A stretch of DNA of 51,767 nucleotides from DATFVJ01 sp963851085 (GCA_963851085.1 CAWKNX010000025.1:1-51767), one strand, 5' to 3'; positions 16,597-26,189 are shown, numbered from the stretch's first letter. Notes: generated from the letters alone by a model not told the origin. Made by a program: numbers and translations.

Positions 16597-17727
16597 TTAG
16601 GTCAGCACGTGGATATTGCTTGCCGCGCACATGTCCGTCAGGACCTTAGGCCACACTGACACGCTGACCTCACCCAGATGGGCCTTGCGCAGCAGTTGCA
16701 TCAGCGTGCGCGACTGGCCGATGCCGCCGCCGACCGACAGCGGGAGCTCGTCGCGAAGGATGCCCTGGTGATAGGGAAGCTCGAGGAAGTCGAGCTGGCC
16801 GCTCAGTTCCAGTTGGCGCTTCAGCGTCTGCGCGGTAACCCGCACGCCCATCGACGACAGCTCATGACGGCGCCTGGTGACATGGTTCCAGACGAGGATG
16901 TCGCCGTTGAGCCCGTGTGTCGGCCTTCCCGTCGCCCGGCTCGTGTCGGTGATCCAGTCGTCGTAGTCGGCTGCTCGCATCTCGTGTGGATAGCCGTCAC
17001 GCAGCGGCCAGCCGATCCCGATGATGAAGACCGCCGGATGCTCTTGCAGCACCCTGGTCTCCCGCTCCTTGCGGGGGAGGTCCGGGTACATCTCGAGGAT
17101 CTCTTCGGCGTGCAGGAAGGTGAGCTCCCCGGGCAGGTTGGGGTAGCGCGGGTCCTTCAGGGCGGGATACATCTCCTGCGCGAAGCGCTCGGCACCGACA
17201 AGCACCCGCCAGATCTTGCCGACGATCTCCTTGAGGAAGTGCAGCGTGCGCTGGTCGCCTGTGATCACGCGCTCCCAGTCCCACTGGTCCACATAGCAGC
17301 TGTGATCATGGTCGAGGAAGTAGTCCTTGCGGACCGCGCGCATGTCGGTGCAGATGCCCTCGCCTGGCGTGCACCCGAACTGCTTCAGCGCGGCCCTCTT
17401 CCACTTGGTCGCCGCCTGCACCACCTGGGCGTCGACCGGATGCTTGTCGTGGTCGTTGCTGATGTGAAACTGGATCGGGGTGCGGGCACCATCGCGGTCG
17501 AGCATGTCGTTGACGCCGCTCGCGACGTCGACGATGAGCGGCACCGTGACCATCAGGAGGTTCAGCTCACGACAGAGGTTCTCCTCGAGGTAGCGCTTCA
17601 CAGCAAAGATCGCCCGCTGCGTGTCACGTGGGGTCAGCAGCGAATCGTAGCCGTGCGGCAGCACGCGCCCGAGTTCCTCATAACTGCCGATGCCGGGTCC
17701 GGCCAGGTCTGCGCGCTTGTCGGTCAT
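16597..17727 (-). CDS. asnA: Aspartate-ammonia ligase (asparagine synthetase A)
   Basis: Makes asparagine from aspartate, ATP and free ammonia; class II tRNA-synthetase-like fold. The 376 residues carry the AsnA landmarks: KWKRAALKQF, GEGICTDMRAVR, YVDQWDWERVI, FLHAEEILEMYPDLP, DYDDW, GLNGDILVWN, ELSSMGVRV and the C-terminal GGGIGQSRT motif. Compared with E. coli AsnA (330) it has a longer N-terminus. The ATG at 17727 has AGGAGGGCGC immediately upstream; an earlier start at 17754 is unlikely. AsnA is unusual in actinomycetes, which mostly use glutamine-dependent AsnB; an AsnB-like gene is also present at 23750. Confidence 0.93.
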   Translation of the reverse strand: MTDKRADLAGPGIGSYEELGRVLPHGYDSLLTPRDTQRAIFAVKRYLEENLCRELNLLMVTVPLIVDVASGVNDMLDRDGARTPIQFHISNDHDKHPVDAQVVQAATKWKRAALKQFGCTPGEGICTDMRAVRKDYFLDHDHSCYVDQWDWERVITGDQRTLHFLKEIVGKIWRVLVGAERFAQEMYPALKDPRYPNLPGELTFLHAEEILEMYPDLPRKERETRVLQEHPAVFIIGIGWPLRDGYPHEMRAADYDDWITDTSRATGRPTHGLNGDILVWNHVTRRRHELSSMGVRVTAQTLKRQLELSGQLDFLELPYHQGILRDELPLSVGGGIGQSRTLMQLLRKAHLGEVSVSVWPKVLTDMCAASNIHVLT

Positions 17728-17980
17728 GCGCCCTCCTACGGCGTACGCGTCCAAGCTCGATGCTCGTCGCCGTACCCGGGCGCGTCACGTGCCGAAGGTC
17801 ACCTTGACCGCGGCCGGCGACCCACAATTGCGCGTCTTCTGGCCGCCGAGCGTCCCCCGTCATCCGCCGCCGGCCCGACCGCCGCGCTGCCCGCGCGCTG
17901 CGGCTCTGCCCGCGCGCTGCGGCTGCCCGTCCGTCCCGGCGGCCCGCGCCGGGCCGTGCCGGTCGATGCCCATTTTGATC

Positions 17981-18010
17981 CTGGATGTGAATCGGCCGAT
18001 TCACATCCAG
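17981..18010. repeat. Perfect 30-base palindrome
   Basis: CTGGATGTGAATCGG is followed at once by its exact reverse complement, 15 bp each side with no loop. It lies about 250 bases upstream of asnA in otherwise empty DNA. It could be an operator for a dimeric regulator or the end of a decayed element; nothing in the sequence decides. Confidence 0.7.
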
Positions 18011-18110
18011 CAGCGAGCGGCCACCACCACAGGCCGGGGGATCCCGTGGGGTGGAGCCCCCCGGGGCAATACAGTCTTAACGGCCGCCGCGTGGCGCGAG
18101 CCGGGCGCGG

Positions 18111-18234
18111 CCCGTCCCACCTGGATCGCCCGTCCCACCTGGATCGCCCGTCCCACCTGGATCGCCCGTCCCACCTGGATCGCCCGTCCCACCTGGATCG
18201 CCCGTCCCACCTGGATGCCCGTCCCACCTGGTCG
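18111..18234. repeat. 18-bp minisatellite, 5 exact and 2 variant copies
   Basis: The unit CCCGTCCCACCTGGATCG occurs five times without change (18111-18200), then twice as 17-base variants with one base lost (18201-18217 and 18218-18234), followed by a decayed CCCGTCCCCC tail and one more partial copy near 18261. There are no spacers, so it is not a CRISPR. The unit length keeps reading frames open through it, which creates false repetitive peptides on both strands. Confidence 0.95.
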
Positions 18235-18310
18235 CCCGTCCCCCCTCTCCCCCCCTTCCCTGGATCGCCCGTCCCGCCGACCACTTGCCCACCCGGGTCT
18301 CCTGCGTGCG

Positions 18311-18460
18311 TTCCATGATCGTGGGAGCGCCGCGCATCACACGGCTGTCAATATCTACCATCGCCTTTGGCCCACGGCCGCTTTCGTGATCGCGGTAACT
18401 TTTCCGCGCATACTGCCGAGAAGTTGGATAGCGCCCGGGTAATCCACCACGATCATGGAA
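18311..18460. repeat. 150-bp segment bounded by 14-bp inverted repeats
   Basis: TTCCATGATCGTGG (18311-18324) and its exact reverse complement (18447-18460) bound a stretch that contains a truncated copy of the dispersed palindrome. The layout resembles a tiny non-autonomous element, but no target duplication could be confirmed. Confidence 0.5.
18382..18425. repeat. Truncated copy of the dispersed TGATCGCGGTAACTTTT palindrome
   Basis: The left arm (TTTCGTGATCGCGGTAAC plus TTTT) is complete. The loop CCGCGCATACTGCCGA resembles that of the 33.87 kb copy (CCGCGCATAC in both). The right arm stops after GAAGTT and continues as unrelated GGATAGCG. The copies at 33867 and 47852 supply the missing half by comparison. 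Confidence 0.8.
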
Positions 18461-18828
18461 AAGGTTGGCCGGCAACGTCCGCAACCGCCATATGACCGGT
18501 GTCCCCAGGGTGCCGAACTTCAGCGGGGCGGACCAGCCCGGCCAGCAGCGGCTGCGCGGGATCGGCCCCAGAGCCGATGCCCCGGGATCCACCCGGCGGG
18601 GCCGTCACGCCATACCGGCAGGTCACGCCCCATCCGCTGAATCAGCGCCGCCTACGTCAAATGAGACAGCGGCGCTGTCTCCGGCGCGCCTGCGCCAGCG
18701 TCCTTTTGCCGCTTGCCTTGAAGATGTGGGGCACCCGTCCGGGCACGAGCAGAGCGAGCGCCAGGTCGCCGTACCCCACGCCTTCGGCTGCGGTCGCGAA
18801 GAAGGCAGCGCGGTAGGGAGCGTGCGTG

Positions 18829-19218
18829 ATGACCGGACTGGCTAGCCAGCTTGCCGCCTCGGCGCTGACCGTCGCACGGGAAATCGTCCGGCTGACACCT
18901 GGGGTGGTCAGCCTGCTTGCCCACCACAGCACCGCCGCGCTGACGGTCGGCGTGGTACTGCTTGCGATCATCCTGATCGTTCGCCACGCGGTCGTGCTGC
19001 TCGTCGCGGTCCTGGCGGTCACCCTGCTCGTCTCAGCCACCCGGGCACATCAGACAACCACGGTCCAGACAACGGGTTCGTGCCCGAGCCCCACCGCACA
19101 GCGATCGCCGGACCCGCACTCGGGCGGGTGCCCCGTCACCAGCCGCCCGGACAGGGCCCCAAGGCTGGTAAGCCACGCGCCCCGCGGTACCCACGGCCAA
19201 CCTCAGCCCGCACCCTGA
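18829..19218 (+). CDS. Small hypothetical membrane protein
   Basis: About 129 residues. After a short amphipathic N-terminus (LTVAREIVRL) there are two adjoining hydrophobic stretches around residues 33-66 (TVGVVLLAIILIV, then VVLLVAVLAVTLLV), suggesting one long or two close membrane helices. A Pro/Ser/His-rich tail follows. AGGGAG lies eight bases upstream of the ATG, and a GTG directly before it is an alternative. I do not recognise the family. It stands alone between repeat-rich stretches, so it could be a chance frame, although the hydrophobic pattern and ribosome site argue for a real gene. Confidence 0.45.
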   Translation: MTGLASQLAASALTVAREIVRLTPGVVSLLAHHSTAALTVGVVLLAIILIVRHAVVLLVAVLAVTLLVSATRAHQTTTVQTTGSCPSPTAQRSPDPHSGGCPVTSRPDRAPRLVSHAPRGTHGQPQPAP

Positions 19219-20076
19219 ACACGGTCCGGAGTGCCCGGTCGCTGAGCACCACGCCCGCGCCCAGCGCGGACGCCTGAAGATCTGGCCAGCAGGCGTGTCT
19301 GTCTGCCTCACACGTGCCTGTCTGCCTCACGCGTGCCTGTCGTGCGACAGCACGCGCCTTGCCCTGTCCGCTCTTTGCGCTCGTTCGACTGCAATTAGTG
19401 ACCTAACGAGATGGTAACAATTAACTTCCCACCCGAAAGCGCTGTCATCGCGCCCGGAGCGCCCGGCTAGAACAACGTTTCGGCGGTGGGCAGTCGCAGG
19501 TGGCCTCCTGGTAAGCCCAGTGCTGACGGGCCCCTGCCAGCCGCCCGTGCGGGACCGCCGGCCCAGCGCGGGTATTACCCCGGGCGAGCGACAGCGCCGC
19601 GGCACTCCCGTCAGCGGGCCGGGGTGGCAGCACCGTGCCCGGCCTGGGACTTTGCCTCCACAAGCCGGGCGCGGCCGCGGCAGCAGTCGGGGACTGTGCC
19701 GCTCGGCCCGGACGGCACTCCGGGTCTTTCCGCATTGATGTTTCGCCGCATCCGCGGCAGCCGTTAAGGATCACGCTCGCGTCTCTCGTGCCCGGTGGTG
19801 CGCCGGGCCGGCGGGTCGTGGGCAGATGCATTTCGAGGGGGTTTGACGGGGGCGGCGCCTGGGGTTCCAGCGCCCCTGGAGACAGGTATTCGCCGGAAAC
19901 CAGGACAAAAATTCTCAAATCTGCGCACGGTTGAACCGGCCGTCTGGAACAAAGCCAGGTGGCCGTCGCCGCCGGGCGCCACTCGTGAGGCGATGCCCGG
20001 TGCACTCGAGCGCGGTGAGGGAGGGGGCAGCCACTGGACTAGCCGAGGTCATTTCATGCGCAACGAAGGAGAACTC
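19219..20076. other. Gene-free stretch upstream of the NlpC/P60 gene
   Basis: No supportable gene in about 850 bases. Near 19285-19340 there are two imperfect copies of GTGCCTGTCTGCCTCAC, and 19390-19440 is AT-rich for this genome and may hold a promoter. I looked for a ydaO-type (c-di-AMP) riboswitch, often found before actinobacterial cell-wall hydrolases, and could not find its conserved blocks. Confidence 0.5.
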
Positions 20077-20535
20077 ATGTTCTACCGCTTAATCGTGATC
20101 GTGGCGTCCCTGGCCCTGACGTCACTGGCGTTTGTCACCCTGCCCGCTGTTGCCGCGACCCGTGCGAGCAAGCACACCTTGCGGCTTGCCGCCTACGACT
20201 ACGCGGTCAAGCAGCGGGGCAAGTGGTACTGCTGGGGCGGCACCGGGCCGTCCTGTTACGACTGCTCCGGGCTCGTCTATGCCGCTTACAGGCACGTTCA
20301 CGTCTGGCTCGGCCGCAGCACGTACGACATGCTGCGCAGCGGGCGGCTGATCCGGATAAGCCACGCGCAGGCTCGGCGGGGTGACCTGGCTTTCTACGGC
20401 ACTGGGCATGTGGAGCTGTTCGACCGCGCCAACATCACGTTCGGAGCGCACAGTTCCGGCACGCGGATCGGGTATGCGTGGGCCAACGCCTACTGGCACC
20501 CGACGGCTTATTACCGCGTGCGGGGCACGGGATGA
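20077..20535 (+). CDS. Secreted NlpC/P60 cell-wall hydrolase
   Basis: Small (152 residues) secreted endopeptidase predicted to cut peptide bonds in peptidoglycan stems. A signal peptide covers about residues 1-27 (hydrophobic core VIVASLALTSLAFV, cleavage after AVA). The papain-like core has catalytic Cys63 in YDCSGLVYAAY and His111 in GTGHVELF; the usual RGDLAFY strand precedes the histidine. There are no SH3 or LysM domains, so wall targeting must come from the domain itself. I chose the ATG at 20077 because AAGGAG is six bases upstream and the signal peptide then begins correctly; an ATG at 20056 is a weaker alternative. Confidence 0.88.
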   Translation: MFYRLIVIVASLALTSLAFVTLPAVAATRASKHTLRLAAYDYAVKQRGKWYCWGGTGPSCYDCSGLVYAAYRHVHVWLGRSTYDMLRSGRLIRISHAQARRGDLAFYGTGHVELFDRANITFGAHSSGTRIGYAWANAYWHPTAYYRVRGTG

Positions 20536-21131
20536 AAATGACGGCAGAAAGGTAACGCTGCGTCACGGCCACGGCGGCTGACCGCCACCCCGCCCGCTGG
20601 CGGGAGGGGTTGGCGCAGGCCGCCGGGGCCAGGCCCGAATCAGGGCCGGTGTGGTCTTTGGGCACACCAGGCGATAGTGCGGGGGAGCACCGAGCACGGG
20701 CTGGGCATCGAGCGCTGCCACGGCAGCGGCAACAGGGAGAACGACCAGGTCACCGTTGGTCGGCTGGCCAAACGAGCCGTTGCCGTGCAAGACGTTGCCG
20801 CGGACATTCGAGGCGTAGTCGTTGAAGAAGCATGCCGGGCCGCCGCCCAGCGAATCGAGCGTCGCGCCACGCCCAGCGGTCTGGCCACAGGACTCCGAAG
20901 TCGGCAAGGTCGTCCACCCACTCGCCACATCGGCCGCGGCCCGCGCCACGGCACGTTTGGCATTATGCGCTCGGCGCCCCCCGATTTCATCCCAAACACC
21001 GGCGAGTCAATCGGGGTGGAGATCTCAGACCGCGATCCCGAACGACTGCCGCGATGGATCACCCGCAGGTGCTGCCAGGCCGGAGCCGCATGGTCGGTCC
21101 CGGTGGGCGATCGTTGCGCGAAGATGGTCCC
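20536..21131. other. Intergenic stretch with a possible decayed secreted-protein fragment
   Basis: No confident gene. On the minus strand about 20680-20870 reads through NDYASNVRGNVLHGNGSFG and QPTNGDL, which looks like a coil of a right-handed beta-helix protein, but flanking residues look random and there is no start, ribosome site or full domain. I treat it as a possible relic only. The last part should contain the promoter of the methyltransferase gene. Confidence 0.3.
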
Positions 21132-22028
21132 ATGGTTGATCTGCCGAGTGAACAACTCTACGGGGCCCTGGCCGTGTGGTGGCCGCTGATCTCGCCGCCG
21201 GAGGAGTACGCGGAGGAGGCCGCGTTCGCGGCGGCGGTGCTCAGCTCCGCATCCATTCCCGTGCGCGAGGTCCTCGAACTCGGCAGCGGCGGCGGGCACA
21301 ACGCCTGCTACCTGAAGGCGTCATTCACCATGACGCTCGCCGACCTCTCGGCGGAGATGCTCGATGTGTCGCGACGGCTCAATCCCGAGTGCGGCCACCA
21401 TCAGGGCGACATGCGCACGCTGCGTCTCAGCCGCACCTTCGACGCGGTGTTCGTCCACGACGCCGTGGCCTACATGAGCAGCGAGGCCGACCTCAGGCAA
21501 GCCATCGACACGGCCTTTGTGCACTGCCGCCCTGGCGGTATCGCCGTCTTCGTCCCCGACCGCATCGCCGATACCTTCGAGGAGACGACGGGGCATGGCG
21601 GCGTCGACGACGACGATGGCCGCGGTGCGCGCTACCTGGAATGGACATGGGATCCGGACCCCGCCGACACCTGGATCCTGACCAAGTACGCGTTCCTGCT
21701 CCGCGACGCGGACGGCTCGGTTGACGTGGTGCACGAGACCCATCGCACGGGTCTGTTCAGCCGCGACGCCTGGCTCCGGCTGCTCGCCGACGCCGGTTTC
21801 GACCCGGAGGCTGTCTCCGAGCAGACCACGGAGAGCCGGATGCCACGCGAGCTGTTCGTCGGCCGCCGGCCCCTGCCTAGGCCGGATGCTGGGCCCGGAT
21901 GCTGGGCGCGGACGCTGGGGGCGGACGCTGGGCCCGGACGCTGGGCGCCCGGGCCTGTCCCGGTGATCGCCGCTGGGCGTGGCGGGGTCGCGGCCCAGGC
22001 GGGCTCGGCCGCGATAGCCGTCCCTTGA
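21132..22028 (+). CDS. Class I SAM-dependent methyltransferase with repeat-derived tail
   Basis: About 298 residues. The SAM-binding loop is VLELGSGGGHNACYL (about 47-61), followed by an acidic strand end (LADLSAEML), GDMRTLRLSRTFDAVFVHD and a post-motif RPGGIAVFVPDR; this is a methyltransferase-11/25 type domain, substrate unknown. The ATG at 21132 gives the expected start. The natural domain seems to end near FVGRRPLP; the last 45 or so residues (DAGPGCWARTLG and onward) come from a 13-base tandem repeat read in shifting frames, so the C-terminus is probably a recent extension beyond a lost stop. Confidence 0.82.
   Translation: MVDLPSEQLYGALAVWWPLISPPEEYAEEAAFAAAVLSSASIPVREVLELGSGGGHNACYLKASFTMTLADLSAEMLDVSRRLNPECGHHQGDMRTLRLSRTFDAVFVHDAVAYMSSEADLRQAIDTAFVHCRPGGIAVFVPDRIADTFEETTGHGGVDDDDGRGARYLEWTWDPDPADTWILTKYAFLLRDADGSVDVVHETHRTGLFSRDAWLRLLADAGFDPEAVSEQTTESRMPRELFVGRRPLPRPDAGPGCWARTLGADAGPGRWAPGPVPVIAAGRGGVAAQAGSAAIAVP
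21884..21948. repeat. 13-bp tandem repeat, five copies, inside a gene's 3' end
   Basis: Units of the form GGAYGCTGGGSSC (Y is T or C, S is G or C) start at 21884, 21897, 21910, 21923 and 21936. Because 13 is not a multiple of three, each copy is read in a different frame, giving the irregular tail of the methyltransferase. Confidence 0.9.
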
Positions 22029-22057
22029 CCGGGTACTTTCGGTTTATCTAGGCCTGA

Positions 22058-22080
22058 GGACGCCGGGTGGCCCGGCGTCC
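22058..22080. terminator. Hairpin terminator after the methyltransferase gene
   Basis: GGACGCCGGG (22058-22067), loop TGG, CCCGGCGTCC (22071-22080): a perfect 10-bp GC-rich stem 30 bases after the stop codon and before the VOC gene's ribosome site. Confidence 0.65.
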
Positions 22081-22115
22081 GGACGCAGCCTGTGCGACAA
22101 GGCGGGAGACGACTC

Positions 22116-22634
22116 ATGCCACAGCCACAAGGTCAGGAGCTGGCGGACATCCGGGCGCGCCGCGAGGAGTTGCGGCAGCGCTACCTGCGCCCGACAGGGC
22201 AGCGCCCGGGTACCACGGTGCAGGGCGTGCACCACATCGCCCTCATCTGCCGTGATGTGGAGGAAACGATCCGCTTCTACCAGGAGTTCCTGGGATTCCC
22301 GCTGGTCGAGCTCGTCGAGAACCGTGACTACAGGGGTTCGAGCCACTTCTTCTTCGACATCGGCAACCGGAATCTCCTCGGGTTCTTCGACTTCCCCGGC
22401 CACGATCACCCGGCATTCACCGAGACGATCGGCGGCGTACAGCACATCGCGATCTCGGTCTCGGCCGAGCAGTTCGACGTGGCGAAGAAGAAGTTCGAGC
22501 AAGCCGGCCTGGACTACCTCGGACCCGACCGCGGTGTTGAGGAGAGCATGTACTTCCGTGACCCCAACGGCATCGGGCTAGAGCTCTACCGCGAGGAGTT
22601 GGGAATCTTCGACGGCAGACCGCTGCTCGCCTGA
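22116..22634 (+). CDS. VOC-family (glyoxalase/dioxygenase superfamily) protein
   Basis: 172 residues with two beta-alpha-beta-beta-beta modules. The first metal-ligand region is VHHIALICRDVEETIRFY (about 39-56), the second GVQHIAISV, and the final acidic ligand lies in GIGLELYREE with the usual DPNG turn before it. Such proteins isomerise, epimerise or ring-open with a divalent metal; the exact reaction cannot be read here. A charged helix of about 30 residues precedes the domain. GGGAG upstream supports the ATG at 22116. The gene is bounded by a terminator on the left and does not look part of a longer operon. Confidence 0.8.
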   Translation: MPQPQGQELADIRARREELRQRYLRPTGQRPGTTVQGVHHIALICRDVEETIRFYQEFLGFPLVELVENRDYRGSSHFFFDIGNRNLLGFFDFPGHDHPAFTETIGGVQHIAISVSAEQFDVAKKKFEQAGLDYLGPDRGVEESMYFRDPNGIGLELYREELGIFDGRPLLA

Positions 22635-22787
22635 TCATCACGCCTGCCGCGGAATGGGTGCGGCGCTGGTCATCGTGCACCAGCCTCGGGCGGCTTCCGG
22701 AATAAGGCAACTCACTGAAATCGCGCTGTTACAATCCGTTGCCTAGAATCACCGGCTGGCCGAGTTGAACCCCGGGGGAGGGCGTCG

Positions 22788-23744
22788 ATGATGCAGTTGA
22801 CTGGCCAGGACCTTGACCGCGGATCTCACATTCCTGTCACCGACCCCGGTCCCGCGCGCGCTCCGGCGATCTTCGCGCCCGGCCTGGACACCTACCGGTG
22901 GGCGGTTGCGGATCTGCTGACCGAGATCGCGGGCCTGCACGGTCCAGGGTGCCTCCCGCGGGCGGAAGCGATCCTGGCAGGCCGGATGGCCGAGCCCGAG
23001 TTCTCCGCCGTCCTGTCCTCGACGCGGGGCGGCGTGCCCGGGGCGACGCAGCGGCTGCTTGCGGAGGTAAGCAACTACCAGCCAGGGACCACGAACCCGG
23101 CCGCGGACCTGATCGCGATGGTCCGTATCTACCTCCTGGCCCAGATCGACACCATGTGGTGGGGGCACCTGCCCGCGCTGGTGACCGATTCGGACGTGCT
23201 GACCTCGGCTGATCTCGTGGATCTCGAACCGTTCAGGCGGCGCGGGCTGCTTGGCTGCACCTACCGCCGCCAGCCGGGGAGCCTGGCCGCGCGCGCCGCA
23301 CGCGCGGCGCAGCGGCGCGTGCGGCCAGCCCGGGCCCCACACACCGCCGGCCTTCGGTTCACCCGTGCCCGGCCGGAGGCGGTGGTTCTGCTGAGCCAGA
23401 TGTCCTCGACGTTTGCCACCGTCTGCCCGCCCGGCACACCGCCGCTGTGGGTCACCAGCCTCGCGCGGAGCATCGAGCACCAGCATCGCCTGCGGGCGCT
23501 GGGCTACCCGGCGGCGCTGCCAAGCTCCCATTGCCTGGGCTACGCGATCGACATCGAGATGTCGTGGTTCCGGAGGTTCGGCGCGCACCACGCGCTTGCG
23601 GCGGTGCTGCTCGCCCGTCAGGCCCGGGGAGACGTCAACGTCATCGACGAGGGACAGGTCTGGCACGTGTGCATCAGCCCGATCGCGGCTCCCGGGCTGC
23701 GGGCCGGCTTCGCCACCCAGTTCGCCACGCAGATGGCCGGCTGA
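22788..23744 (+). CDS. Putative M15-like metallopeptidase (DUF5715-type)
   Basis: 318 residues, no signal peptide. The C-terminal 110 residues carry an arrangement like D,D-carboxypeptidases of the M15 fold: SLARSIEHQHRLRALGY, then SSHCLGYAIDIEM with His248 and Asp255 as metal ligands, and DEGQVWHVC with His293. The N-terminal 190 residues are helical and end in a basic Ala/Arg-rich stretch; I do not recognise them. GGGGGAGGG precedes the ATG (a second ATG follows directly). Its stop is five bases before the AsnB-like gene, so both are almost certainly one operon, hinting at a shared cell-wall or peptide substrate. Peptidase activity is inferred. Confidence 0.6.
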   Translation: MMQLTGQDLDRGSHIPVTDPGPARAPAIFAPGLDTYRWAVADLLTEIAGLHGPGCLPRAEAILAGRMAEPEFSAVLSSTRGGVPGATQRLLAEVSNYQPGTTNPAADLIAMVRIYLLAQIDTMWWGHLPALVTDSDVLTSADLVDLEPFRRRGLLGCTYRRQPGSLAARAARAAQRRVRPARAPHTAGLRFTRARPEAVVLLSQMSSTFATVCPPGTPPLWVTSLARSIEHQHRLRALGYPAALPSSHCLGYAIDIEMSWFRRFGAHHALAAVLLARQARGDVNVIDEGQVWHVCISPIAAPGLRAGFATQFATQMAG

Positions 23745-23749
23745 GAACC

Positions 23750-25366
23750 GTGTGCGGCATCGCTCTCGTCCTCGGCCCGCGCGCCGATCGTGCGACGTTT
23801 CTGCGGATGATCAGATCCCTGGCGCCGCGCGGCGAGGTCGAAGAGGTTCTCCTCGATGAGGGCCTGCTCGCTGGCACGCAGCGGCTGCGGATCGTGGACC
23901 CCGAACGCGCCACGCAGCCGTGGGTCTCGGCCGATGGCCGGTGGGTCCTGTGCTACAACGGCGAGGTCTTCAACCACCGGGAGCTTCGCTCTGAGCTCGC
24001 GGGCCTCGGCCACCGGATGCGCACCGCAAGCGACACCGAGGTGGTTCTCGAGGCCTTCCTGGAGTGGGGCGAGGATGCGGTCAGCCGTCTGCGGGGGGAG
24101 TTCGCGTTCGCGATCACCGACAGGACCGCGGGGCGGGTTTACCTGGCCAGAGATCCGCTCGGCGTGAAGCCGCTGTACTGGTCCCGCCGGGGCGGCTGCC
24201 TGCACGTGGCCTCGGAGATCAAGGCCCTGGTACATGCCGGGGCTCCGGTCACCGAGGTTGGCCCAGGTCATCATGGCTGGGCCGATGCCCTGGCCGGGCC
24301 CGTTCTCGTGCCCTACGTCGACCTGCTGCGGCTGGGTGAGAACCAGCCGCCGATCGATGATCCGGATGAGGCGGCCAAGCTTGTCCGGGCCGCGCTGCGG
24401 GACAGCATCCGCGTGCGGGTGGACACCGACCTGACGGTTGGTGTGATCTTGTCAGGCGGCGTGGACAGCTCGCTCGTTCTCCTGCACGTGCGGGAGATGC
24501 ATCCCGACTGCATCGCGTTCACCGTCGGCGCACCCGGGAGCAAGGACCTGGCCTACGCCCGCCGCCTGACCGCCGAACTCGGTGTGCGGCACGAGGTAAT
24601 CGAGCTGCACCCCGGTGATATCCGCCTCGCCGACATCCGTGCGGCCATCCGGATGTCGGAGCTCACCGAGTACGGCGACATCATCAACGCGGTGGTATCG
24701 GTGCCGCTCTTCCGGCGGATACACGCGCTCGGTGTCAAGGTGGTACTCGGCGGCGACGGCTCCGACGAGCTGTTCGGCGGCTACCCGATGTACTACAGGA
24801 TGGGCCCCGAGGAGGCCCGGCGGCTGTTCCTGCACAAGATCCGTAACCTGTGCCGTACCGAGTTGCAGCGCCTGGACCGCACCAGCATGGGCCAGGGCAG
24901 CGAGATCCGGGTGCCGTTCCTCGACCTTTCCCTCGTCGAACTTGCGATGCGGCTGCCCATCGAGCTCAAGCTGCGTGACGGGCAGGAGAAATGGATCGTC
25001 CGTGAGGCGTTCGCCGACCTGCTGCCCGGCTACATCCGCCGTCGCCCGAAGGACATGATGTCCTATTCTTCTGGCCTGCATGAACGAGCCCGGCTGTACA
25101 AGCCGCTGTTCGCCCGGCTGCACCGCTCGTTCGGCTACGACGTCCTCGAACCTGTGCGCCGTGATTTCGACACCGTGCTCGAGCGGTGTGGCCACGATCT
25201 CGACCGCGCCCTGGCCGACGGCGCGGCCAGGCAGGACTACAACGTGCTCGAGCATGCCCGCGATCTGGCGGGCGCGGCCCGCTGGAACGCTGTTTCCCTG
25301 CTGGGCGCCGCCAGGGCGGTCCCAGGCGTCCGGCGCCTGACCCGGGCGGCCGGGCGCGCGCCGTAG
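23750..25366 (+). CDS. AsnB-like glutamine-dependent amidotransferase
   Basis: 538 residues with the two domains of glutamine-hydrolysing asparagine synthetase. The N-terminal amidase begins Met-Cys-Gly-Ile, so Cys2 becomes the nucleophile after Met removal, which fixes the GTG at 23750 as the start; YNGEVFNH and the ARDPLGVKPLYW block follow. The C-terminal ATP-pyrophosphatase domain has SGGVDSS at 235-241 and GGDGSDELFGGYP. It could make free asparagine, but AsnB relatives such as LtsA amidate diaminopimelate in peptidoglycan, and the M15-like neighbour five bases upstream makes a wall or peptide substrate attractive. AsnA at 16.6 kb may already supply asparagine. Confidence 0.85.
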   Translation: MCGIALVLGPRADRATFLRMIRSLAPRGEVEEVLLDEGLLAGTQRLRIVDPERATQPWVSADGRWVLCYNGEVFNHRELRSELAGLGHRMRTASDTEVVLEAFLEWGEDAVSRLRGEFAFAITDRTAGRVYLARDPLGVKPLYWSRRGGCLHVASEIKALVHAGAPVTEVGPGHHGWADALAGPVLVPYVDLLRLGENQPPIDDPDEAAKLVRAALRDSIRVRVDTDLTVGVILSGGVDSSLVLLHVREMHPDCIAFTVGAPGSKDLAYARRLTAELGVRHEVIELHPGDIRLADIRAAIRMSELTEYGDIINAVVSVPLFRRIHALGVKVVLGGDGSDELFGGYPMYYRMGPEEARRLFLHKIRNLCRTELQRLDRTSMGQGSEIRVPFLDLSLVELAMRLPIELKLRDGQEKWIVREAFADLLPGYIRRRPKDMMSYSSGLHERARLYKPLFARLHRSFGYDVLEPVRRDFDTVLERCGHDLDRALADGAARQDYNVLEHARDLAGAARWNAVSLLGAARAVPGVRRLTRAAGRAP

Positions 25367-25427
25367 CCTGATCCACGGCGTAAATTCGGGTCATCGCTTT
25401 CTGGCGCGACCCTGGGGGTGTGGATCG

Positions 25428-26189
<762 letters not shown>

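Noticed and set aside
18111..18234. CRISPR array
   Set aside because: Repeats are adjacent without spacers and no cas gene is present; the same applies to the 22-bp array at 48070.
18001..18318. Repetitive peptides (RPTWIA and GRAIQV repeats)
   Set aside because: They arise only because the 18-bp repeat keeps frames open; no ribosome site or non-repeat domain.
19780..20076. c-di-AMP (ydaO-type) riboswitch before the NlpC/P60 gene
   Set aside because: A common arrangement in actinobacteria, but I could not find the conserved sequence blocks here or before the transglycosylase at 37.1 kb.
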